Assembly (NCBI GenBank): GCA_964547875.1
Contig: CAZJPE010000002.1
Coordinates: 62,001 to 126,000 of the forward strand
Source of the DNA: JAUSIK01 sp964547875
GTDB taxonomy: Archaea; Nanobdellota; Nanobdellia; Pacearchaeales; GW2011-AR1
DNA length: 64,000 bases
Direction: 5' to 3'
Positions 8,417 through 15,944 of this stretch are shown one piece after another; the first letter of the stretch is position 1, and each line of letters starts with the position of its first letter. The position numbers and the translations under genes are program-made. A model generated the notes under the pieces. That model had not been told where the DNA came from and searched no databases. It saw only the letters and a list, made by a program, of their open reading frames with translations.

Positions 8417-9271
8417 TCATTCGTCTAGAGGAATTGTAACTCTTTTAGCAACTGCGCCAGGCAGAAATTCTTCTCCGCTTGGAATATATGTATTTGTATA
8501 AATTACGCGCGAACGCTTTGATACATTTGGACGCGAGCCGTGCAGCGTATTTCCGCTCATAAACATGGCTGCCCCTTTTTTGCCTATTATATTTACCTCT
8601 GTTCCCTTATATTTCTTAGGTATTTCTGTTATGTTGCCTGGCTGCTCTCCTTTTTGCTCGCGATAGCTTGTCTGAGGAGTAAAAGGCAGAATGCCTTCTT
8701 TGTGAGAGCCTGGATAAACAAATATTGGGCCATTTTCATTATCAATGTCATCTAAAAACAAGCCAGTTGTGATGTATAAGCCATATGGATTTTTAGTATA
8801 GGCATTATCCTGATGAACATTCCATGCCTGTTTAGCATATTGAGTATCTGGTTTTTTGAAAAGAATCATGCTCATTAAGCCGACATGTTCTCTTGGAATA
8901 AAATTATCCATGTGCCCTGTGGCAGAACGACCATATTGCTTCATAATCTGCTCCTGAAGCTGATCCAATACCGAAACAATACGCCTGTCTTTCATTAGAT
9001 TTAGCGCAAGTTCTGATGTTCCTTCTATTTCGCGCAGAACTTCTGGCGTCTTTTCTCTTGGGTCTTGTTTAGCTAATTTCGCCTTACTATGCATATTTAA
9101 AATACAGGCGTATTCAGACGTAGCATGATGAGAGACTTTTTCAGTGATTTCATCACATTCTGCTGGGGAAAATAGATTTTCAACAACTAAATATCCATTA
9201 TTGTTGTAGAAACCTATCTGATCTTCTGAGAGTTTTATGTCATTACCTCGCTTGTATATCAAATTTGTCAT
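8417..9271 (-). CDS. Phytanoyl-CoA dioxygenase (PhyH) family Fe(II)/2-oxoglutarate oxygenase
   Basis: A 284-residue double-stranded beta-helix oxygenase with the facial triad: H153-x-D155 in NVHQDN, the distal H244 in NTLHGSRPN, and an Arg about 10 residues later (SKRSR) that would hold 2-oxoglutarate. The segment DENGPIFVYPGSHKEG-like (about 179-192) is characteristic of PhyH proteins. Members hydroxylate or halogenate small molecules using O2. It stands at the downstream end of the radical-SAM block, separated from it by a small divergent gene, and has its own TATA-like box. An O2-dependent enzyme beside O2-sensitive radical-SAM enzymes is notable. Substrate unknown. Confidence 0.88.
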   Translation of the reverse strand: MTNLIYKRGNDIKLSEDQIGFYNNNGYLVVENLFSPAECDEITEKVSHHATSEYACILNMHSKAKLAKQDPREKTPEVLREIEGTSELALNLMKDRRIVSVLDQLQEQIMKQYGRSATGHMDNFIPREHVGLMSMILFKKPDTQYAKQAWNVHQDNAYTKNPYGLYITTGLFLDDIDNENGPIFVYPGSHKEGILPFTPQTSYREQKGEQPGNITEIPKKYKGTEVNIIGKKGAAMFMSGNTLHGSRPNVSKRSRVIYTNTYIPSGEEFLPGAVAKRVTIPLDE

Positions 9272-9293
9272 TTTCTCTGATTATTAAATATGT

Positions 9294-9301
9294 ATTTAAA
9301 T
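9294..9301 (-). promoter_or_regulatory. TATA-like box for the PhyH gene
   Basis: The motif atttaaat is centred about 26 nt upstream of the minus-strand ATG at 9271, in the 82-nt gap that also carries the separate box for the divergent small gene at 9354. Confidence 0.5.
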
Positions 9302-9323
9302 ATATCTATTTTTTTGAGTTAGG

Positions 9324-9331
9324 TTTTAAAT
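9324..9331 (+). promoter_or_regulatory. TATA-like box for the small gene at 9354
   Basis: The motif ttttaaat is centred about 26 nt upstream of the ATG at 9354, the standard spacing of the window. It is the main reason for believing the small gene. Confidence 0.45.
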
Positions 9332-9353
9332 AATAACCCTGCTTTATTTTTTT

Positions 9354-9494
9354 ATGGATTTATATCCAAAGATACTTGAGAATCAGATTAATGAATTAAA
9401 TGAAAATTTGAAATCATTAAATAAGTCAATCAATGAATTTTCTAGGACTTCTGAAGTGGTGATAGGGCTTCAAATTTACTTAACTCTTTTTTAG
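9354..9494 (+). CDS. Small hypothetical protein (46 aa, coiled-coil-like)
   Basis: An ATG at 9354 opens a 46-residue frame with stop at 9492-9494. Residues about 8-32 (ENQINELNENLKSLNKSINEF) show a heptad-like pattern of Ile/Leu and Asn/Lys typical of a short coiled coil, followed by a hydrophobic tail. A TATA-like box lies at the leaderless distance. It faces away from the PhyH gene and runs toward the convergent HemN-like gene. No family is recognised. It could be a small structural or regulatory peptide or the remnant of a longer gene. Confidence 0.4.
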   Translation: MDLYPKILENQINELNENLKSLNKSINEFSRTSEVVIGLQIYLTLF

Positions 9495-9529
9495 GACGAT
9501 TGTCGCTAATTTAACAGCTCACTATTTTT

Positions 9530-10924
9530 TTAACTTGATTGAATAGAGGATTGCTTATACTTGTCAAAAACACGACACACATGAAGGGTAAATTCTCTTC
9601 CTGCTTCTGTGATTTCAATTGCCTTGTCTGAATAGCTCAATATTCCATCTTTTGCAAGATCGCCTAATTGTTCTATTTCTCTATTGAAATATTCGGGAAA
9701 CTTGATATTGTAGGCTTTTTCTATAGTTGCGTAATCAACAGAGAAATAATTGCGCAATTTGCGTATAATATCTCTTCTAATTATATCGTCTTGGCTTAGT
9801 TTGTGCCCTCTGAAAACTGGAAATAAGTCTTTGTTAACGAGAGATTTATGCGACTCAACTCCATATATATTCTGAAAATAGAAATTTCCAAGCGTAGAGG
9901 CGCTATGCGGACCAACGCCTATTACATCCACACTTCTTCCTGGCGTTGCGCCGAGTGCATTCCAATGCATTTTGCCTTCTTTTAATGCTTTGCCAATTGC
10001 ATCTTCTATCTTTGTAAAATGTTCGTATCCTGCGCGCAAATATCCATTTTCTGTAAGCACTTTAAGCCCTTGCTTGAAAAGATGTTTTCTTTCTCTTGCA
10101 TCAGGTAGACTATTTGGCCTTCCATTGCGCCCATCAATCATTATATTTTGATGCTGGGCAAATCTTGGGGCAAAATCCAAATAATTAAAGCAAACTCTAT
10201 CAGGAGAAAGTTCTATTATTTCCTCAAATGTCTTCCTTATACCATCTTCTGTCTGCAGAGGCAGCCCGCATATAATGTCAAAACTAACTCCGTTCTTAAA
10301 GAGTTTTCTAATATCTGGAGCAATCAAGCGCCTTACTAATTCTGATGGCTGCACTCTGTTGACTGCCCTTTGGACATTTATGTCAAAATCCTGCAATCCA
10401 AAAGAAACCCTATTAATCCCTTTTTCGTGATAGTATTTCATTCTTTCCTCGCTTACAAATCTAGGATCAATTTCTATTGCAAACTCGTCTAAATTTTTTA
10501 TGTTAGCTATAGGATTGATAGCATCAACTAAATAATCAAATTCTTCCTCGTCTAAGAACGTTGGCGAGCCTCCGCCAAGATGAACTTCAACAAAATTTGG
10601 GTTGATTGAATTTTCCTCAAAGAATTTTCTATATAAGCTTATTTCATTAGAAAGCGTTTTTAAATAATCTTTTGCCTTGTCGTGGTCTTTTGTAATCTCA
10701 AAATGGCATGTGCAAAAAAAACATGGCTTTGTGCAGTATGGGAAATGCACATATAATGTTAATGGTTCATCTTTTTGAATGCCGGATAATTGGCTTAGGG
10801 CTTCTTTAATATCTTTCTGGCTAAACTTTTCTGACCAAAAACTTTTATGAGGATATTCAATATACATGAACTCCTTAGAATTATGCTTTTCAACTAATGC
10901 ATCTATTGTTTGATTTGGTTCCAT
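9530..10924 (-). CDS. HemN/HemW-type radical SAM protein
   Basis: A 464-residue protein, the usual length of the oxygen-independent coproporphyrinogen III oxidase family. YVHFPYCTKPCFFCTC carries the C64-x3-C68-x2-C71-x-C73 cluster site of that family, followed by EVHLGGGSPTFL (about 113-124) and the C-terminal HemN-type domain (INRVSFGLQDF, GVGPHSAST, winged-helix end). Authentic HemN makes protoporphyrinogen, but relatives are class C methyltransferases or HemW heme chaperones. No other heme gene is present, and the neighbours are three B12-type radical SAM proteins, so a role in a modification pathway is more likely than heme synthesis. It starts at 10924, 76 nt downstream of the next gene. 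Confidence 0.85.
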   Translation of the reverse strand: MEPNQTIDALVEKHNSKEFMYIEYPHKSFWSEKFSQKDIKEALSQLSGIQKDEPLTLYVHFPYCTKPCFFCTCHFEITKDHDKAKDYLKTLSNEISLYRKFFEENSINPNFVEVHLGGGSPTFLDEEEFDYLVDAINPIANIKNLDEFAIEIDPRFVSEERMKYYHEKGINRVSFGLQDFDINVQRAVNRVQPSELVRRLIAPDIRKLFKNGVSFDIICGLPLQTEDGIRKTFEEIIELSPDRVCFNYLDFAPRFAQHQNIMIDGRNGRPNSLPDARERKHLFKQGLKVLTENGYLRAGYEHFTKIEDAIGKALKEGKMHWNALGATPGRSVDVIGVGPHSASTLGNFYFQNIYGVESHKSLVNKDLFPVFRGHKLSQDDIIRRDIIRKLRNYFSVDYATIEKAYNIKFPEYFNREIEQLGDLAKDGILSYSDKAIEITEAGREFTLHVCRVFDKYKQSSIQSS

Positions 10925-11000
10925 CTTTTCTTTCGTTAAATTGCAATTTTAATTGAATATATAAATTTTGTGATGTTTAACTTGTTTAAAGAAGTATGCT

Positions 11001-12326
11001 TTATAATGTGGCAAGATTATTCTCCTTTAATCTTTTCTGCAATTCCATATAGTTCTCAATTATCTCTTTCTCTGAAAAACTTCTGTCCCATGGAGTCTGT
11101 TTTGCATACCTAAATGTAAGATTTGGCGTTTCATTGCTATACCTACCAATCATGTGCATTGTTTTATTCCAGTCTGTATTTATCCACTCTATGCCAAATC
11201 TCTCTGGATGCTCATAGACCTCTGTTCCAGGCCTTAGAGTAAATAAAGAGAGATAAACCATTTCAGGACTTGTCTCTTCAATAAACTGCCATGTCTTTTC
11301 AACTATGTTTTCGGGCTCTGCAGGAAGCCCCATTATCAAATAAAGCCTTGTTTCAATTCCGCTCTCTTTCAGATGCCTAATTGCTAATTTTGATTCTTCA
11401 ACATTTATTTTTTTATTTATTAAATCCAAAGATTTTTGCGAAACACTTTCTACGCCCATGCCTAAGGATACACATCCTGATTCTTTTGCCAGTCTTGCTA
11501 ATTCAGGAGTTATTCCATCAACTCTGCACTGCCCCCGCCATTTTATTCCTGTGCTGGCGATTGCTTCCAAATGTGATATTGCTCTTAAAAGGTTGAGTGG
11601 AATACTTATTTCATCAGACATGCTTATCGCGCGAATACCATATTCTCTTTTTAGATACTCTATTTCTTCGCTTATAAATTCAGGCCTTCTAAATCTAATT
11701 CCTGGCGCATAATCTCTCATTTGAGGAACTGCGCAAAAAGAACAATTATACGGGCAACCCCTGCTAAATACAGTTGTTGTGCTCAGCAATTCGCCATAAT
11801 CCTTATTATGCCTTGAATTCAAGAGACCTTTTCTAGCAACTGAAGATTGAGGGATATACTTTCTCAATGGAAATGGATAATCGTTTATATCCGTCTTTTC
11901 TTCCTGATGATAAACTTTCTTCATGCCAGAACCATTAAAATCCTGCAATGCTTTTATTATTGATTCTTCTCCTTCTCCAAGAATAATTGAATCAAAATTT
12001 TCTTGAGATTCTTTTGGGAATAAATTGACATGATAGCCTCCAGCTATGTGCTTTGCCTTCGGATATCTTTCTCTCAGCGCTTTTACTAATTGATTTTGCT
12101 CATCCCAATCAAGAGTATAAACTGAATGAAGGTATATGTCACATTCTGGAATATGCTTCAAAGTGAATTCTTTTTTTATTCCGCGTAAGTCAATCAATTG
12201 CGCGTTTACTTTATTTTCCAATCTTGATTCTATTATGGTAAGCAAATGAAAATGCGCATGCGGATCTCCTTTGAACGGATCAAATAGATAATCGCTTGTT
12301 GGATTAATGAATCCTAATTCCAGCAT
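11001..12326 (-). CDS. B12-binding-domain radical SAM protein
   Basis: A 441-residue protein. Residues 1-130 form a cobalamin-binding-like Rossmann region (IPECDIYLHSVY, AKHIAGGYHVNLFP, ILGEGEESII). The radical SAM domain follows, with RGCPYNCSFC giving C191-x3-C195-x2-C198. SGCVSLGMGVESVS and LYLIMGLPAE are further typical SAM-barrel segments. Such class B enzymes methylate or rearrange unactivated carbons in lipids, sugars, chlorophyll or natural products. A TATA-like box 26 nt upstream of 12326 fixes the start. Substrate unknown; see neighbours at 14067 and 15945. Confidence 0.9.
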   Translation of the reverse strand: MLELGFINPTSDYLFDPFKGDPHAHFHLLTIIESRLENKVNAQLIDLRGIKKEFTLKHIPECDIYLHSVYTLDWDEQNQLVKALRERYPKAKHIAGGYHVNLFPKESQENFDSIILGEGEESIIKALQDFNGSGMKKVYHQEEKTDINDYPFPLRKYIPQSSVARKGLLNSRHNKDYGELLSTTTVFSRGCPYNCSFCAVPQMRDYAPGIRFRRPEFISEEIEYLKREYGIRAISMSDEISIPLNLLRAISHLEAIASTGIKWRGQCRVDGITPELARLAKESGCVSLGMGVESVSQKSLDLINKKINVEESKLAIRHLKESGIETRLYLIMGLPAEPENIVEKTWQFIEETSPEMVYLSLFTLRPGTEVYEHPERFGIEWINTDWNKTMHMIGRYSNETPNLTFRYAKQTPWDRSFSEKEIIENYMELQKRLKENNLATL

Positions 12327-12347
12327 GATTATAATTAAATTATTTAG

Positions 12348-12357
12348 TTTATAAATT
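12348..12357 (-). promoter_or_regulatory. TATA-like box for the radical SAM gene ending at 11001
   Basis: The sequence tttataaatt, centred about 26 nt upstream of the minus-strand ATG at 12326, lies across the stop of the preceding epimerase-like gene. The radical SAM gene can therefore be transcribed on its own. Confidence 0.5.
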
Positions 12358-13303
12358 ATTCTGAAAGAACATTTGTTTTATACCAATCCATTGTCTTTCT
12401 TATTCCTTCATCTAACGATACTTGTGGCTTCCAATTAAAACATTCCTTTGCTTTTGATGAATCAAGAGCAAGATTTGTCTTAATTGTCGGCTTTGATATG
12501 TCATATTCAATTCTTATTTTTTTTCCTGAAAATCTTATTATCTTTTTTACTAATTCTTCTATGGATGTATAACTGCCAGAGCCAACATTGAACAATTCAA
12601 ATGGAGAATCTTGCTTATCTATGGCTAATTCTATTAATTTAACTAAATCTGAAACATGCAATAAATCCCTTTTTTCCTCTCCTGTGCCCCAGACTTTTAT
12701 TGCGCTGCCCTCTTCTGCTTTCATCACTTTTGTTATTGACGCGCCAAAAACATGGGATCTTTCCAAGTCAAATTTATCATAAGGGCCGTAAATATTGGAT
12801 TGGCGTAAAATAGTATGCTTTGTTCTTCCTTGTTTGGAAAAGAACTCGCACATTCTCTCTATGTATAATTTTGTATTTGCAGAGCCAAAATAAACTGGAT
12901 GTATGTCAACCTTATCTGTTTCTTTTATTAGAGTATCTGATGAAGGGTAAACAGTAGATGAGCTTGGAAAAATAAAATGTTTTACATGATTATCAAATGC
13001 TGCCCTTAAAAGAAGGGAATTAATTATTGCATTATCTGTTATATGAATATGCGGAGATGTGAAAATCTTTCCAGCTCCGCTTGTGTTGGCTGCCATTTGC
13101 ACTATAACATCTTTGTTTTTAGTAACGCGCTCAACATCCTCTTTATTTGTTAAATCTGCCTTGATTAACTCAATCTCCATATAAGGACAAGAATTGAGAT
13201 AAGTTCCGCATATTTCATAATCTTCTCTTTGAGAGAGATATTCAGCTACATTTCTTCCTATAAATCCTGTTGCGCCGCAGACTAAAATTTTTTTCTTATT
13301 CAT
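12356..13303 (-). CDS. NAD-dependent epimerase/dehydratase family protein with altered YxxxK
   Basis: A 315-residue extended SDR. NAD-binding GATGFIG is near residue 11, the SSSTVYPSSD strand (about 113-122) carries the catalytic Ser/Thr, NIYGPYDKF the sugar-binding region, and the C-terminus ends SLDEGIRKTMDWY as in UDP-sugar epimerases. At the expected catalytic tyrosine, four residues before the conserved lysine in GSANTK, there is a serine. A tyrosine lies further upstream (VYFG). The start overlaps the stop of the SDR gene upstream by 8 nt, so they form one unit. A nucleotide-sugar or related substrate is likely; whether it is an active oxidoreductase is uncertain. Confidence 0.85.
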   Translation of the reverse strand: MNKKKILVCGATGFIGRNVAEYLSQREDYEICGTYLNSCPYMEIELIKADLTNKEDVERVTKNKDVIVQMAANTSGAGKIFTSPHIHITDNAIINSLLLRAAFDNHVKHFIFPSSSTVYPSSDTLIKETDKVDIHPVYFGSANTKLYIERMCEFFSKQGRTKHTILRQSNIYGPYDKFDLERSHVFGASITKVMKAEEGSAIKVWGTGEEKRDLLHVSDLVKLIELAIDKQDSPFELFNVGSGSYTSIEELVKKIIRFSGKKIRIEYDISKPTIKTNLALDSSKAKECFNWKPQVSLDEGIRKTMDWYKTNVLSE

Positions 13304-14015
13304 TTTTTAGTTCTATTATACTATATTTAGTAGCATCTTTCATGCGAAATCTTTCTGGACGGCCTTCAAAAATAATGTTTTCAATAGCAGGATTACGACA
13401 TGCTTTATAAATTCTTGCTGCAATATCATGACGATTCATTCCATATTCATGCTCTGGTTTTGTCTTTACTCTTGTTAGATAAATCCCGATTAAATTGATA
13501 TTATAATCTCTAGCCTCTGTCCTTAAGCTATCTGTAAAACCGCGCAATCCACATTTTGCAGCAGATGAAACGCTTCTTGATTTTTTCGGTTCTATCGCAG
13601 TAATAGAATTAATATTCACTATAGTGCCTTTATTTTTTGCTTGAAACAAAGGATAAACCATTTGCGTTAGTCTTATAGGGGCATAAAGACTGACTCTTAT
13701 TAAATCGTCAAAATCTTCATTGCTAATTTTCTCAAATGGGACACCTGGGCAACGCTTCGCAGCATTATTAATTAATATGCTTATATTCTTCTCTTTTGCA
13801 ATTGTATATAAGTCATCAAGTGTGCTGTTACTTCGCAAATCGCCTTTAATGCAATAGCAATCCATTCCTTTTTCTAATATTTTTTTTGATACTTTTTCCA
13901 GTTCAGATTCTTTTCTTGCGTGAATAATAATATTATAATTATTATTAGAAAATTCTAGAGCAATGGCCTCTCCTATTCCATTGCCAGAGCCTGTAATCAG
14001 AATTGTTTCTCTCAT
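13296..14015 (-). CDS. Short-chain dehydrogenase/reductase, catalytic Tyr replaced by Ser
   Basis: A 239-residue classical SDR with TGSGNGIG (residues 7-14) for NAD(P), NNAA near residue 88, and IVNINSITAIEP carrying the catalytic serine. The normally invariant YxxxK reads S-S-A-A-K (in SRSVSSAAKCGLRGF): lysine kept, tyrosine replaced by serine, confirmed from the codon tca on the coding strand. The following AALRGF-like helix is normal, so the alignment is secure. The gene is coupled to the epimerase-like gene downstream and has a TATA-like box at the leaderless distance. Reduced or altered activity is inferred. Confidence 0.88.
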   Translation of the reverse strand: MRETILITGSGNGIGEAIALEFSNNNYNIIIHARKESELEKVSKKILEKGMDCYCIKGDLRSNSTLDDLYTIAKEKNISILINNAAKRCPGVPFEKISNEDFDDLIRVSLYAPIRLTQMVYPLFQAKNKGTIVNINSITAIEPKKSRSVSSAAKCGLRGFTDSLRTEARDYNINLIGIYLTRVKTKPEHEYGMNRHDIAARIYKACRNPAIENIIFEGRPERFRMKDATKYSIIELKNE

Positions 14016-14035
14016 TTTATTGACTTAAAATCTAC

Positions 14036-14043
14036 TTTTATAA
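14036..14043 (-). promoter_or_regulatory. TATA-like box for the SDR-epimerase pair
   Basis: The sequence ttttataa is centred about 24-25 nt upstream of the minus-strand ATG at 14015. Confidence 0.5.
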
Positions 14044-14066
14044 GCATTTATGTAGTAAATTTTAAA

Positions 14067-15899
14067 TTAAGAAGCCTTAAGAAGATCATATAATCCCAAA
14101 CTATTAAACCGCGTTGACCAAAATTCTGATTCATTTATATATTTTTCTGCTAGATTTCTATTTATCCTGGCTTTTTCTTTCTTGCCAAGTTTTTCTCTTA
14201 TAATTGCAAGATATAAATTCCCCAAAGGATTATCTTCGCTTCTTTTTTCGCATATTTCTTCTAGCCATTTTTCTTGCAATGCCAGCTTTATTGGATGGCT
14301 CTCATTAGCAAGATTTTGATAATTTATGTAGTAATCTGTAAGAAACCAAATATCTTTCAATTCAGCTCTTGTTGGAACATATTCTCTCGGCTTGTCTAGA
14401 AGAATATTGAAGAATCCTACGGAAGAAGTTTTTCTCTTTTTCTCGTACTCTCTCGCCGCAACATTTCCAAAACCATACATGAATCTGCTTTGTGAAGATT
14501 CTTCTACAATGCTGCCTGTTTCCATCTGCTCGGCCTCTTTTATTTTTCTTGCCATGTCTGTTTGAGGAATTGGAAGAGCCACATGGATGCTATACCAATC
14601 AAGGTGCATTTTATTAGCCAATCCTATTGTGTTCCATATTTGGCCTAATGTCTCTCCAGGATAGCCTATAATCAAAAATCCCTTTGAGAAAATATTTGGA
14701 TGATATTCTCTCATTATTTGGGCAGCCTCTACATACTTGTGTATGTTTCCTGGCTTTCGCATCTCGTGCAAAATTTTTGGATCTCCCGATTCAAGTCCAA
14801 AGCTCATTCCAATACATCCAGAAGCTTCTGCAAGTTGCGCCACATCTCTGTTAAGAAATGCCGCAATAACTCCGTTTGAAGCATCCCATGTCACTCCCAA
14901 ATTTCTTTTTGCCATTTCTTCAAATAGCTTTTTTACATGTCTCGTATCTGAAATTAAATCGTCGTCCAACCATACTAGATGTTTTACTCCGTATTTGTCT
15001 CTCAAGTCCTCTATTTCGCCTATTACGCTTTCTATTGATCTACGGCGCACGCCTTTCCCATTAAATTCTCTCACAGAGCAGAAATCGCAATGCGCGATAC
15101 ATCCTCTTGTTGACGATATAGTGCTGCATCTTATGTCCTCGCCGCGTATCCATCTTCCGTATACTCCGATCTTTCCTATTCTTGAATAATCTCCAATAGG
15201 CAAATTCTGCCAATTTGGATACTTGCTTATTATTTCCTCAGAAGGCGTATCTCGTTTATCAAGCGAGACGAAATTGTTATCTATTAATGTCGCGAGTTGC
15301 GATAATCTGCTCGCGTCAACTTTTTTGTTTATAAAATCTATCATGTCAGGAAAACTATTATCTGATTCAAAAAGCGAGACAAAATCTATGCTTCCTTTTG
15401 AATTGCGAAGTGTTTCTTCTGCTGCCAGAGCAGGATAACCGCCGCCCGTAATTACTGGTATTTTTGGATTGTATTGCTTGACATAATCTGCCAATGCTTT
15501 TACTTCTGGATAATTCATTGTAAACATGCAGGATATTCCAACCAAGTCTGGCTTGAATTTATCAAGTCTTTCATGAAAAATTCCTTCCCATATTGTATTA
15601 AAATTAAATTCTCCATTTGAGTCGTAAGCCTCTCTTAATACTTCATAATTCATGTCCAGCAATTTTGTTTGATAGCCTCTTTCTTCCAGCGCCCTAGATA
15701 AAAGGGCTATATTATACGGCTGATAGCATGGATAGTTTCCTATCTTTGCGATTTTGACATCAAAAACATCTCTTGTCGTTTGAGGGGGATTAACTAAAAG
15801 GATTTTCCTAACGCTATTTGGAAATTTCTCACTAAGCTCGCGAGTAATTTTCTCTTTTGCTGAATAATCTGTTTTGTTAAGCAGTTTTAGTTCTAGCAT
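14067..15899 (-). CDS. B12-binding-domain radical SAM protein (610 aa)
   Basis: Residues about 30-200 form a cobalamin-binding domain (RKILLVNPPQ, LVGISCMFTMNYPEVK, IPVITGGGYPAL). The radical SAM site is STRGCIAHCDFC with C267-x3-C271-x2-C274, then WLDDDLISDTRHVKKLFEEM and GCIGMSFGLESGD. The C-terminal 150 residues are helical and resemble those of lipid- and hopanoid-methylase-type class B enzymes only in general layout. An AAGGAG Shine-Dalgarno site lies 7 nt before the ATG, one of the few in the window. Likely a radical methyltransferase or carbon-skeleton enzyme; substrate unknown. Confidence 0.9.
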   Translation of the reverse strand: MLELKLLNKTDYSAKEKITRELSEKFPNSVRKILLVNPPQTTRDVFDVKIAKIGNYPCYQPYNIALLSRALEERGYQTKLLDMNYEVLREAYDSNGEFNFNTIWEGIFHERLDKFKPDLVGISCMFTMNYPEVKALADYVKQYNPKIPVITGGGYPALAAEETLRNSKGSIDFVSLFESDNSFPDMIDFINKKVDASRLSQLATLIDNNFVSLDKRDTPSEEIISKYPNWQNLPIGDYSRIGKIGVYGRWIRGEDIRCSTISSTRGCIAHCDFCSVREFNGKGVRRRSIESVIGEIEDLRDKYGVKHLVWLDDDLISDTRHVKKLFEEMAKRNLGVTWDASNGVIAAFLNRDVAQLAEASGCIGMSFGLESGDPKILHEMRKPGNIHKYVEAAQIMREYHPNIFSKGFLIIGYPGETLGQIWNTIGLANKMHLDWYSIHVALPIPQTDMARKIKEAEQMETGSIVEESSQSRFMYGFGNVAAREYEKKRKTSSVGFFNILLDKPREYVPTRAELKDIWFLTDYYINYQNLANESHPIKLALQEKWLEEICEKRSEDNPLGNLYLAIIREKLGKKEKARINRNLAEKYINESEFWSTRFNSLGLYDLLKAS

Positions 15900-15906
15900 C
15901 TTTTTT

Positions 15907-15912
15907 CTCCTT
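15907..15912 (-). promoter_or_regulatory. Shine-Dalgarno site for the 610-aa radical SAM gene
   Basis: On the minus strand AAGGAG stands 7 nt before the ATG at 15899. Most genes here lack such a site and appear leaderless, so this one fixes the start and shows that the organism uses SD-led initiation too. Confidence 0.6.
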
Positions 15913-15944
15913 AATTTAGATATATGTTTTATTTAAATCTCTTT

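Noticed and set aside
9530..10924. Assignment of this gene as heme-synthesis hemN
   Set aside because: The motif fits the family, but no other heme gene is present and the neighbours are B12-type radical SAM enzymes, so only the family name is given.
14737..15189. A 150-codon open frame on the plus strand
   Set aside because: It lies antisense to the radical SAM protein at 14067-15899, whose cobalamin and CxxxCxxC motifs are clear. The opposite frame has no recognisable domain.
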